This document shows positions 50,865 to 58,985 of a stretch of DNA of 64,000 nt, in pieces. The translations under genes were made by a program, and so were the position numbers. A model generated the notes under the pieces. It saw nothing but the letters and a program-made list of their open reading frames with translations, did no database searches and had not been told where the DNA came from. This stretch comes from an uncultured Lachnospiraceae bacterium (GTDB lineage: Bacteria > Bacillota > Clostridia > Lachnospirales > Lachnospiraceae): positions 29,834 to 93,833 of the forward strand of contig CAJTKA010000010.1 in assembly GCA_910576815.1 (NCBI GenBank), in the 5' to 3' direction. The first letter of the stretch is position 1, and each line of letters begins with the position of its first letter.

Positions 50865-53237
50865 TTATTCCTTAAACTCCGCAATCGTTACACCGGCGTC
50901 ACCTTCTCCGTACTCGCCGAGCCGATAGCTTTTAATGATCTTATTCTTACGCAGATATCCCTGCACCGCGTTTCTGAGAGCGCCCGTGCCTTTGCCGTGC
51001 ACGATGCGCACACTTGGCAGATGGGCGAGATAGGCGTCGTCCAGATATTTGTCCAGCTCCGAGAGGGCCTCATCCACCGTCTTGCCCAAAAGGTTGATCT
51101 CTGTGGAGATCGTGTAAGACTTGGACATTTTTAGTTTGCCGGAAGATGAGCGCTGCATTTTTCCTGTCGTGATCGTCTCCTCATCCAGCAGGATCAGGTC
51201 GTTAAGGGAGACCTGAGAGCGGATGATGCCGCATTGCACAAAAAGTTTGCCGTTTTTGTCAGGCAGGGAACTGACACTGCCCTTTAAGCCCATGGAAACG
51301 ATTTTCACGCTGTCGCCTAAGCGCAGCTGGTTTGGTTTCAGGGTCTTATGGGTGGGCTTTTCCTGCTTTAGTGCCAGCTTTTCATTCTTTTCCGATATCT
51401 TTTCATGCACTTTTCTGCGGGATTTTTCCAGCTCCTGAATGGAGGCGTTTCCTGCATTTTGGAAGGTGCGGATGGTCTCGTCGGCAAGTTCCTTTGCGTT
51501 TTGCAGGATCTCGCGAGCTTCCTCATTTGCCTCTCTGAGAATGCGGTCGCGTGACTGATCGATTTTTTCCTGCTTGGCAGTCAGCCGCTCTTTTAAGGTC
51601 TCAATTTCCCGTTTGTAGCTCTCGATCTGCGCCTGCTCTTTCTCAATGGTAAGGCGGCTGTTTTCCAGATTCGTCAGCAGATCCTCAAAGCTTTCCTTGT
51701 CCTCCGAAATATGTCTTTTTGCGTCTTCGATGATGTGATCGGGCAGACCGAGACGAGAGGAAATGGCAAAGGCATTGCTCTTGCCGGGGATACCGATCAG
51801 CAGGCGGTAGGTGGGCCGCAGCGTCTCCACGTCAAATTCACAGCAGGCATTTTCCACAAATGGCGTGGACAGCGCATAGACTTTTAATTCGCTGTAATGG
51901 GTGGTAGCCATGGTGCGGATGCCCCGCCTGTGCAGATGATCCAGCACGGAGATGGCAAGTGCTGCGCCTTCGGTAGGGTCTGTTCCTGCGCCCAGTTCGT
52001 CGAAAAGGCAGAGAGAATCCTCGTCAGCCTCTTTCAAAATGGATACGATGCTTGTCATATGAGACGAGAACGTGGACAGACTTTGCTCAATGCTTTGCTC
52101 GTCGCCGATATCTGCGTATACTTCGCGAAAGACGGAAAGCTCCGAGCGGTCCAGAGAAGGAATGTGCAGTCCTGCCTGTCCCATCAGCGTCAGAAGGCCA
52201 ACCGTCTTCAGCGCAACCGTTTTGCCGCCCGTATTGGGGCCTGTGATAATAAGCAGATCAAAGTCGGTCCCCAGAAGAATATCAACCGGGACTACCGTTT
52301 TTTTGTCGATCAGCGGATGCCTTCCTTTGCGGATATGAATGCGGTGTTCCGTGTTAAAAAGAGGCATGGCGGCGTTCTGCTCCATTGCCAGATTCGCTTT
52401 GGCAAAAATAAAGTCGAGCTGTGTCATGGCTTCCTGATTTGCCGAAAGCGCCTCTGTGTGAGCCGCTGCCTGTGCGCTCAGGGAGGCAAGGATGGCTTCG
52501 ATCTCCTCCTTCTCTTTTAAGGCGAGTTCTTTTATTTCATTATTGAGATTGACTATTGCTGTCGGTTCAATAAAAAAGGTGGAACCTGTGGAGGACTGAT
52601 CGTGTATCATACCTGAGACCTGACTCTTATATTCTGCTTTCACGGGAATACAGTAGCGGTTGTCACGCATGGTCACGACAGCGTCCTGCAGATAAGTGCG
52701 CAGGGAGCCATTTATCATCGAATTTAACTGCGAGCGGATGCGGTCGTTGGTGATCGTCATGCTGCGGCGGATGTGTTTAAGCGTCGCGCTCGCATCGTCA
52801 GCGATCTCCTCCTCTGAGAGAATACAGCGGCTGATCTCATTTGCCAGAGGCGTGAGGGGTTCCAGCATAGAAAACCAGACGTCCAGCGAGTCAGAGGGAG
52901 CATCATCCCGCTCCCTGCGGCCATAAGTTTTGACGCGGTTCACATTTTCTAAAAAAGAGGCAATGCCGATAAGCTCCGTGATGGAAAGGACACTCCCAAC
53001 CTCCAGGGATTTCAGACTCATGCCCAGATCCTTATTGCTGCCAAAAGACGTGGAGCCTTTGGCAAAGAGACGGCTGAGTGCGTCCGCCGTCTGTGTCTGA
53101 GCTACCCGGATCTCCTCTAAGTTCGTCATGGGAATCAGGGTAGCCGCCAGCCTTTTTCCGGGCTCCGAGGTGGCATGGTCTTTCAGTTTATTTATGATTT
53201 TGTCAAATTCTAAAATACGTAAGGCTTTTTGATTCAT
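50865..53237 (-). CDS. mutS2: Endonuclease MutS2
   Basis: 790 residues, the normal length. MutS-like core and lever at about 1-320, then the ATPase with Walker A GPNTGGKTVALKTVGLL near 335 and the Walker B region CLFDELGAGTDPTEGAALAI near 415. A long coiled coil covers about 515-640 (LTNLENSRLTIEKEQAQIES). The C-terminal Smr nuclease domain covers about 715-790 with VRIVHGKGTGALRNAVQGYL. In other Firmicutes MutS2 limits recombination and rescues collided ribosomes. The Smr catalytic HGKGTG loop is intact. Confidence 0.96.
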   Translation of the reverse strand: MNQKALRILEFDKIINKLKDHATSEPGKRLAATLIPMTNLEEIRVAQTQTADALSRLFAKGSTSFGSNKDLGMSLKSLEVGSVLSITELIGIASFLENVNRVKTYGRRERDDAPSDSLDVWFSMLEPLTPLANEISRCILSEEEIADDASATLKHIRRSMTITNDRIRSQLNSMINGSLRTYLQDAVVTMRDNRYCIPVKAEYKSQVSGMIHDQSSTGSTFFIEPTAIVNLNNEIKELALKEKEEIEAILASLSAQAAAHTEALSANQEAMTQLDFIFAKANLAMEQNAAMPLFNTEHRIHIRKGRHPLIDKKTVVPVDILLGTDFDLLIITGPNTGGKTVALKTVGLLTLMGQAGLHIPSLDRSELSVFREVYADIGDEQSIEQSLSTFSSHMTSIVSILKEADEDSLCLFDELGAGTDPTEGAALAISVLDHLHRRGIRTMATTHYSELKVYALSTPFVENACCEFDVETLRPTYRLLIGIPGKSNAFAISSRLGLPDHIIEDAKRHISEDKESFEDLLTNLENSRLTIEKEQAQIESYKREIETLKERLTAKQEKIDQSRDRILREANEEAREILQNAKELADETIRTFQNAGNASIQELEKSRRKVHEKISEKNEKLALKQEKPTHKTLKPNQLRLGDSVKIVSMGLKGSVSSLPDKNGKLFVQCGIIRSQVSLNDLILLDEETITTGKMQRSSSGKLKMSKSYTISTEINLLGKTVDEALSELDKYLDDAYLAHLPSVRIVHGKGTGALRNAVQGYLRKNKIIKSYRLGEYGEGDAGVTIAEFKE

Positions 53238-53344
53238 GGTAACTCCTTATCAGAGCAGTCTGCTGACAGCGGAATATTCAATCTTCTTCTCACACTATCC
53301 TACCACAAGTGCGGAGAAAATACTATCGAAAGTGGGAGGAGATA

Positions 53345-53353
53345 TGTTATACT
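53345..53353 (+). promoter_or_regulatory. Extended -10 promoter (TGT-TATACT) for the HtrA-like gene
   Basis: TG, one base and TATACT, about 100 bases before the ATG at 53455, in the divergent region next to mutS2. Confidence 0.45.
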
Positions 53354-53454
53354 AAATGAGAATTAGAAAGTATGCTGTTTGGCAGGCGTCGTTGTGTTAA
53401 TGAAACCAGAATGGATTCAGGTATCATGATAGATTTAGCAGGAAAGGAAAACAT

Positions 53455-54825
53455 ATGTCGGAAATAGAAAATGAGCAAGATTCCGCGAAAACGGAACCCG
53501 TCAAGGAGCAGGCGCAGTATACGCCGTCCGTACAGACGGAGTTTATGCGGGAAAAAATAAAGCAAAAGCCTGTCAATAAAAAGAAACTTTTACGCAGGAC
53601 AGTGATCACCGCTGTGATGGCGGTGGTCTTTGGGTTGGTGGCCTGTTTTACCTTTCTGATTTTGGAACCCGTCATCAGCAATCGCCTCTATCCTGAGGAG
53701 GAGCCGAAGGAGGTAGCCTTTCCTGAGGAGACGGCAACGGAGGAAATGAAGCCGGAAGATATGCTGGTGAAGGAGGAGGATGAAGAAGTACCTGAGCCTG
53801 TTGATCTGGAAACAGTGGTAGATGAGCAGATTGAAGAACTGTTGTCTCAGGTAGAGTTCGGCCTGAAAGATTATCAGGGCATTTATGATGAGCTGCGCAA
53901 ACTGACACAGGAGGCTGGTCGCGCAGTAGTTACGGTGGCAGGCGTCACATCCGATGTGGACTGGTTTAACAACACCTATGAGAATGTAGCCTCGGCATCC
54001 GGTGTGATCGTGGCAAACAACGATAAGGCTCTGCTTATCTTGGTTAGCGCGGGAAATATAAATGGGGCGGACAGCATAGAGGTGACCTTCTGTGATCAAC
54101 AGCAGGTGGAAGCGCAGTTGGTACAAAAAGATGACAATACGGGGCTGGCGATCCTTTCTGTGCCTCTTTCCGCCATTTCAAGGGAGACAATGGAGGTGAT
54201 CAGCATTGCCACGTTGGGCAGTTCCAGCAGTGTCAATCTTCTGGGAATGCCGGTGGCGGCGCTGGGCAGTCCGATGGGAACGGCAGGCTCTCTTTGTTAC
54301 GGGATGGTGACTTCGACGGGAAGCGTTATGGATATGCCGGATGCTGCGTATAAAAGGATTACGACTGATATTTATGGAAGCAGGAACGCTACGGGGGTTC
54401 TGATCAATTTTCAAGGATATGTAGTCGGGATTATCGACAATGTGAATACCAGCAATGACATGGGTAACCTACTTACGGCATACGGCATTACCGAACTCAA
54501 ACGCACGATTGAGCAGATGTCCAATGATAAAGAAAGAGCTTACCTAGGCGTGCATGGCGCGGATGTGCCGAAGGAGGCAGCAGAGGATGCCAGGTTCGGT
54601 ACTTCGTCGGGCGCTTACATCAGAGAGATCGAGATTGATTCCCCTGCCATGGCAGCAGGCATTCAGAGCGGTGATATCGTGGTCAGAGCTGGAGAAACGG
54701 AGATAACGACTTACAATGAATTGCTGAGTGTACTGTACAGCTCGAAGCCAGAGGATGTGCTGACGTTTACCCTGATGCGGCAGGGGCATGAGATGAAAGT
54801 GGATGTGACGCTGGGGAGCTTATAG
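53455..54825 (+). CDS. HtrA-like membrane protein with PDZ domain, catalytic triad apparently lost
   Basis: 456 residues. A cytoplasmic basic N-terminus, one membrane segment at about 46-68, an acidic linker (about 75-130), a trypsin-like domain at about 145-345 and a PDZ domain at about 360-456 (YLGVHGADVPKEAA, SPAMAAGIQSGDIVVRAGE). The protease fold is recognisable (ASGVIVANNDKALLILVSAG, DNTGLAILSV, GMVTSTGSVMDMP, GVLINFQGYVVGI). The expected His (TNNHVV region) reads LVSAGN, the Asp region (NxDLAVL) reads NTGLAIL, and the GNSGGPL serine region reads GSRNATGVL. So all three catalytic residues look absent. It may be a scaffold or sensor. The next gene is 42 bases downstream. Confidence 0.8.
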   Translation: MSEIENEQDSAKTEPVKEQAQYTPSVQTEFMREKIKQKPVNKKKLLRRTVITAVMAVVFGLVACFTFLILEPVISNRLYPEEEPKEVAFPEETATEEMKPEDMLVKEEDEEVPEPVDLETVVDEQIEELLSQVEFGLKDYQGIYDELRKLTQEAGRAVVTVAGVTSDVDWFNNTYENVASASGVIVANNDKALLILVSAGNINGADSIEVTFCDQQQVEAQLVQKDDNTGLAILSVPLSAISRETMEVISIATLGSSSSVNLLGMPVAALGSPMGTAGSLCYGMVTSTGSVMDMPDAAYKRITTDIYGSRNATGVLINFQGYVVGIIDNVNTSNDMGNLLTAYGITELKRTIEQMSNDKERAYLGVHGADVPKEAAEDARFGTSSGAYIREIEIDSPAMAAGIQSGDIVVRAGETEITTYNELLSVLYSSKPEDVLTFTLMRQGHEMKVDVTLGSL

Positions 54826-54867
54826 AATAAAAAGGAATTACGAATTAGAAAGAGAGGATCATACAAC

Positions 54868-55815
54868 ATGAAGTATATCAAGGACTATAAGGAAAGCGAC
54901 AGGATGTCGGATATTTACCTGTGTAAGCATAAGCAGTCGGCGGTGACGAAGAACGGGAAACCTTACGACATTGTGATACTACAGGATAAGACAGGCACGA
55001 TCGACGCAAAGATCTGGGACCCCAACAGTGCGGGTATCGAAGATTTTGATAGTCTGGATTACATAGAAGTCTACGGCGATGTGACGAGCTTTCAGGGAGC
55101 ACTGCAGGTCAATGTGAAGCGTGTCCGCAAATGCAGGGAAGGAGAATACGATCCGGCGGAGTATCTTCCCGTCAGTAAGTTTGGCATTCAGGAGATGACG
55201 GATGAACTCTACGGGTTTATTGACAGCGTTCAAAATAACTGCCTGCATACCCTGCTGGAGCTTTTCTTCAAAAAGGATGCGGCATTTCTCAAGGTTTTTC
55301 AACAGTCTTCCGCCGCAAAAACGGTACATCATGGATTTGTGGGCGGCTTATTGCAGCACACGCTGGCGGTGACAAAGCTCTGCGATTATTTCTGTAAGCA
55401 GTATCCCGTTTTAAATAGAGATCTCCTTGTGACCGCGGCAATCTGCCATGATATCGGCAAGGTAAAGGAACTGTCCCTTTTTCCTGTAAATGATTATACG
55501 GACGACGGACAGTTTCTCGGACATATTGTGATCGGCAGCGAAATGATTGCGGAGAAGGTCAGGGAAATTAAAGATTTTCCGCCGCTGCTTGCCAATGAAC
55601 TGAAACATTGCATCCTTTCCCATCATGGTGAGTTTGAGTTTGGCTCACCCAAGAAGCCTGCGATCGTAGAAGCGGTAGCCTTAAACTTTGCTGATAATGT
55701 GGATGCCAAAATGGAGACTTTTGCGGAAATATTGGAGAACACGACGGAGCAGGGCTGGCTTGGATATAACAGACTGTTTGAGTCCAATCTGCGCGGGACA
55801 AAGGTCAACACGTGA
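54868..55815 (+). CDS. 3'-5' exoribonuclease YhaM-like (OB fold plus HD domain)
   Basis: 315 residues. An N-terminal OB-fold nucleic-acid-binding domain (about 10-95, DIVILQDKTGTIDAKIWDPN) is followed by an HD phosphohydrolase domain (about 150-290) with VHHGFVGGLLQHTLAVTKLC, ICHDIGKVKELSLF and LSHHGEFEFGSPKKP. This arrangement and length match YhaM, a 3'-5' exonuclease of RNA and single-stranded DNA in Firmicutes. It ends 15 bases before the methyltransferase gene. Confidence 0.93.
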   Translation: MKYIKDYKESDRMSDIYLCKHKQSAVTKNGKPYDIVILQDKTGTIDAKIWDPNSAGIEDFDSLDYIEVYGDVTSFQGALQVNVKRVRKCREGEYDPAEYLPVSKFGIQEMTDELYGFIDSVQNNCLHTLLELFFKKDAAFLKVFQQSSAAKTVHHGFVGGLLQHTLAVTKLCDYFCKQYPVLNRDLLVTAAICHDIGKVKELSLFPVNDYTDDGQFLGHIVIGSEMIAEKVREIKDFPPLLANELKHCILSHHGEFEFGSPKKPAIVEAVALNFADNVDAKMETFAEILENTTEQGWLGYNRLFESNLRGTKVNT

Positions 55816-55830
55816 AAAGGCAGGTGCCTA

Positions 55831-57471
55831 ATGGAACAGAAAAGTTATAAAAAGAATGATATAGTTCAGATTATGATAGAGGATATTGGGAACGACGGCG
55901 AGGGGATCGGCAAAGCGGACGGTTATACCCTGTTTGTGAAGGATGCGGTGATTGGGGATGTCATTGAGGCGCGCATCACCAAGTGCAAGAAAAACTATGG
56001 TTATGCAAGAGTGGAGAAGGTGGTGGCACCTTCTCCTTTTCGTGTGGAACCGAGATGCTCTTTCCACAGACAATGCGGCGGCTGTCAGATACAGGCAATG
56101 GCATATGAGAAGCAGCTTGCTTATAAACAGAATAAAGTGAAAAATCATTTGCAGCGCATCGGCGGATTTTTGCCTGAGCAGATCGATGCGGTGATGGAGC
56201 CGATCGTCGGTATGGAGGAGCCCTGGCATTATCGCAATAAGGCGCAGTATCCCGTGGGGTATGATAAAAGTGGGGAGCTGGTTGTGGGTTTTTATGCGGG
56301 CAGAACCCATGACATCATTGCCAATACGGACTGCCCGCTGGGACCGCCTGAAAATAAGGCGATTTTGGAGGCGGTGCTTGCCTATATGAAAGAAAACGGC
56401 GTCAGCGCCTACCGAGAGACGACGGGGGAAGGGCTGGTGCGCCATGTGCTGATCCGCACGGGGTTTGCCACGGGGGAGATCATGGTGTGCCTTGTGATCA
56501 ACGGGAAAAAGCTGCCTGCGGAGGAAAAGCTGGTGGAGAAGCTGACTGAAGTAAAGTTGGAAAACGAGAGTGCGGGTGAAGCGGTTTCGGTGGATGAAAG
56601 CGGGCAGTTGGCTGTGGATGATGAAGGGTCTGTCAGCAAATGTGAGCAGACGGTACGAATGGGGCAGGGGAAAACACCACATAAGCGGATTGTCAGCATT
56701 TCGGTGAGCGTAAACAAAGAAAAGACGAATGTAATCATGGGGCAGGAAATACGGGTGCTTCGGGGTAACGGATGGATCGAGGATAGCCTCAGGGTAATGG
56801 ATTCAGTAGCTATTGCGGAGGACGGAGTTGCGGAAGGCGCAGAGAGAGTGACGTTTCGGATTTCGCCCCTGTCGTTTTATCAGGTGAATCCTTTGCAGAC
56901 AGAAAAACTTTACGGTTTTGCATTGGAATATGCGGGCCTGACGGGAGAGGAAACCGTGTGGGACCTCTACTGCGGCATCGGAACGATTTCGCTTTTTATG
57001 GCAAAACGGGCGAAACAGGTTTACGGCGTGGAGGTGATCCCGCAGGCTATTGAGGACGCGAGAGAAAATGCCCGCAGGAACGGGATCACCAATGCTGAGT
57101 TTTTTGTGGGAAAGGCGGAGGAAGTGCTGCCTGCGTTTTATGCGGGGAACGGCGGATGCGGCAGTTTGGAGATTGCGGAAGCAAACGAAGATAAGTCAAG
57201 AGGAGAGATTTTGGCGCGAGAGCAGATGCGGCATCCTGATGTGATCGTGGTCGACCCGCCCCGCAAAGGCTGTGATGAGAAGTGTCTGGAAATTATGATT
57301 GCAATGCAGCCTGAGAAGATTGTTTATGTGAGCTGCGATCCTGCGACGCTGGCGAGGGACCTTAAGATTTTGTGTGAGGGAGGGTATGAGCTGAGGAAGG
57401 TGAGGACTGTGGATCAGTTCGGGCATACGGGGCATGTGGAGACGGTAGTATTGATGTCAAAGGTGAAATAA
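55831..57471 (+). CDS. rlmD: 23S rRNA (uracil-1939-C5)-methyltransferase family protein (RlmD/RumA)
   Basis: 546 residues. An N-terminal TRAM domain (about 8-65), then the iron-sulfur cysteines in CSFHRQCGGCQIQAM near 75-86. The Rossmann methyltransferase domain has DLYCGIGTISLFMAKRA near 375, VDPPRKGCDEKC near 470 and the catalytic Cys in VYVSCDPATLARDL near 495. It methylates uracil at C5 of large-subunit rRNA using S-adenosylmethionine. Compared with the usual 440-460 residues it carries an extra acidic segment at about 240-285 and a smaller insert near 430-450. RlmD and RlmCD-type specificity cannot be separated by eye. A strong terminator follows. Confidence 0.9.
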   Translation: MEQKSYKKNDIVQIMIEDIGNDGEGIGKADGYTLFVKDAVIGDVIEARITKCKKNYGYARVEKVVAPSPFRVEPRCSFHRQCGGCQIQAMAYEKQLAYKQNKVKNHLQRIGGFLPEQIDAVMEPIVGMEEPWHYRNKAQYPVGYDKSGELVVGFYAGRTHDIIANTDCPLGPPENKAILEAVLAYMKENGVSAYRETTGEGLVRHVLIRTGFATGEIMVCLVINGKKLPAEEKLVEKLTEVKLENESAGEAVSVDESGQLAVDDEGSVSKCEQTVRMGQGKTPHKRIVSISVSVNKEKTNVIMGQEIRVLRGNGWIEDSLRVMDSVAIAEDGVAEGAERVTFRISPLSFYQVNPLQTEKLYGFALEYAGLTGEETVWDLYCGIGTISLFMAKRAKQVYGVEVIPQAIEDARENARRNGITNAEFFVGKAEEVLPAFYAGNGGCGSLEIAEANEDKSRGEILAREQMRHPDVIVVDPPRKGCDEKCLEIMIAMQPEKIVYVSCDPATLARDLKILCEGGYELRKVRTVDQFGHTGHVETVVLMSKVK

Positions 57472-57482
57472 ATATAGTTATG

Positions 57483-57508
57483 AAAAAGCCCAGTTTATGG
57501 GCTTTTTT
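57483..57508 (+). terminator. Terminator after rlmD
   Basis: AAAAAGCCCA and TGGGCTTTTTT arms around GTTTA form a compact hairpin with a T tract. The composition of the DNA changes visibly just past it. Confidence 0.92.
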
Positions 57509-57706
57509 CGTAGTCGATATGTTTCGTGTGGTAAGTACTGGAATGGTATTTTAATCGGATGGAAACTTCGTGGGAATGTATCAATAGTTAATATAAGATA
57601 AAGAGGTAGCAGGTTGGGTTGCTTGATTTGTTGTCAGTGAACTGAGTGAGTGGATTTGATAGCATAAACGAAGTAGCATCAATATTAGAAAAGGAAATGG
57701 ATATTT
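57509..57706. other. AT-rich intergenic stretch at the chromosome/mobile DNA junction
   Basis: No gene seen. The DNA turns AT-rich here compared with the rlmD side. AAAGGAAA lies before the ATG at 57707. The left end of the mobile element could be in this stretch or in 58916-58985, but the far end is outside the window so no att repeat can be matched. Confidence 0.35.
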
Positions 57707-58915
57707 ATGAGCATTGAACAATGGCTTTGGCCTTCAGAAGATATGGATTTTTGGAAAATTGAAAATGAGAAATATAAGGTGACAATAAGCTGGAGTCATA
57801 AGTATTTTGAAGATTATAAAAAATTGTCATACCAGTTTTTTGAATGTGGATATAGGACTTTTTGTGAAGTGATAAGAAGTGGTCATGATAATGTCAAATC
57901 AGATATGTGGTTTCTGGTAGGAATATTTTTAGTACGTCAAAGTATCGAACTTGGATTGAAAGCTCTTTTGTGTCGAACTACCGATAAAACTAATGAAATT
58001 CAAAAGGCATTTGAAAATTGTTGTCATGATTTATCAGCATTATTTATACAATATGAAACGACAGGAAAGGAAGAATATTTAGTTGAAGAAGAAAAGGAAT
58101 GGTTAAAAAAATATCTAGTATCGTTGGAATATGTTGATGCAAAGTCAGATATGTTTAGATTTCCATTTGAAGATGAATTTCTTAAGCAATATAGGGATAA
58201 GTTTTTGGATAATGTTGATGTTGCAAATAACATATTACAGGCTTTTAGTCTAGTGAAAAAATGTTTAGAAAAAGGTGTTGTTGAGAAGGGTGATAGTTTT
58301 GATAATAGCTTGAAACCAGAATTTTTTGTTTTTGCTTCACATGGTATAGGAAATTGTTATTTGTGGCAACGATTATCGGATGATGGATTTCACGTAAAGG
58401 TAACGGGGTATACATCGGTAATTGATTATATTTACAATAATCAAGAAATCGAATTGGATGAAAAGGTATATCCTTTATTATTTATGTTTAGAAATACCTT
58501 AGAATTGTGTTTGAAGAGACTCTTTTATAGCAGGGTGGATGATGGAGTTCCTTTAAAAATTTTTAATACAAAAAGAAAAAGTCATCTAATTAAAAAAGAT
58601 TTATGGAAGAATGTAAAGCCTGTTATTTTAAAGTATGCAAATGAACATGGTGAAGATGTTTTATTAATTGATATTGTAGAAAAACATCTAAACAATATAA
58701 ACTCCATTGATAAAAATGGTGATATTTTTAGATATCCAACTTCTTATAGTTTGGAATATCGTTTTGATAGCATCACTTTGGATTTGGAAAATGTTTATAG
58801 GTATTTAAGAGCAATAGTTAATTTTCTTGATGGTTGTGATTCTATGTTGGATGCGATTTCGGATTATCAAGCAGAAATGAGAGCAGAAAACGATATTTAT
58901 ATGGATTGGTATTAA
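57707..58915 (+). CDS. AT-rich gene for a duplicated HEPN-like protein
   Basis: 402 residues, composition unlike the chromosomal genes to the left. Two helical halves share the same motif order. First half: LVRQSIELGLKALL (R77), H107 in CHDLSALF, then SDMFRFPF (149-154). Second half: MFRNTLELCLKRLF (R262), H293 in KSHLIKKD, then GDIFRYPT (340-345). The Arg-to-His gap is 30 then 31 residues, so the two halves are a true duplication. The SIELGLK helix followed by a His and a late FR(F/Y)P motif resembles HEPN-type domains of phage-defence and toxin systems. The canonical R-x4-6-H RNase motif is not seen. Cargo of the adjacent mobile element or a neighbour; function unproven. Confidence 0.6.
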   Translation: MSIEQWLWPSEDMDFWKIENEKYKVTISWSHKYFEDYKKLSYQFFECGYRTFCEVIRSGHDNVKSDMWFLVGIFLVRQSIELGLKALLCRTTDKTNEIQKAFENCCHDLSALFIQYETTGKEEYLVEEEKEWLKKYLVSLEYVDAKSDMFRFPFEDEFLKQYRDKFLDNVDVANNILQAFSLVKKCLEKGVVEKGDSFDNSLKPEFFVFASHGIGNCYLWQRLSDDGFHVKVTGYTSVIDYIYNNQEIELDEKVYPLLFMFRNTLELCLKRLFYSRVDDGVPLKIFNTKRKSHLIKKDLWKNVKPVILKYANEHGEDVLLIDIVEKHLNNINSIDKNGDIFRYPTSYSLEYRFDSITLDLENVYRYLRAIVNFLDGCDSMLDAISDYQAEMRAENDIYMDWY

Positions 58916-58923
58916 TAAAATAA

Positions 58924-58962
58924 TGCTCCACATTATTAGATAAGAACTAATGCTGTGGAGCA
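58924..58962 (-). terminator. Long hairpin between the HEPN-like gene and the recombinase, probable terminator
   Basis: TGCTCCACA and TGTGGAGCA (9-base perfect arms) with an inner ATTAG/CTAAT stem. Read on the minus strand it is followed by TTATTTTATT, suiting termination of the recombinase operon. It separates two convergent genes and could alternatively be part of an attachment site. Confidence 0.6.
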
Positions 58963-58985
58963 GCTTGCTTGTTTGGTATATGTTT

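Noticed and set aside
53347..53565. Minus-strand frame of 72 codons at the start of the HtrA-like gene
   Set aside because: It is antisense to the promoter and start of the HtrA-like gene and has no family resemblance or ribosome site.
57509..57706. tRNA gene as integration site at the element boundary
   Set aside because: No cloverleaf or T-loop consensus was found in the stretch.
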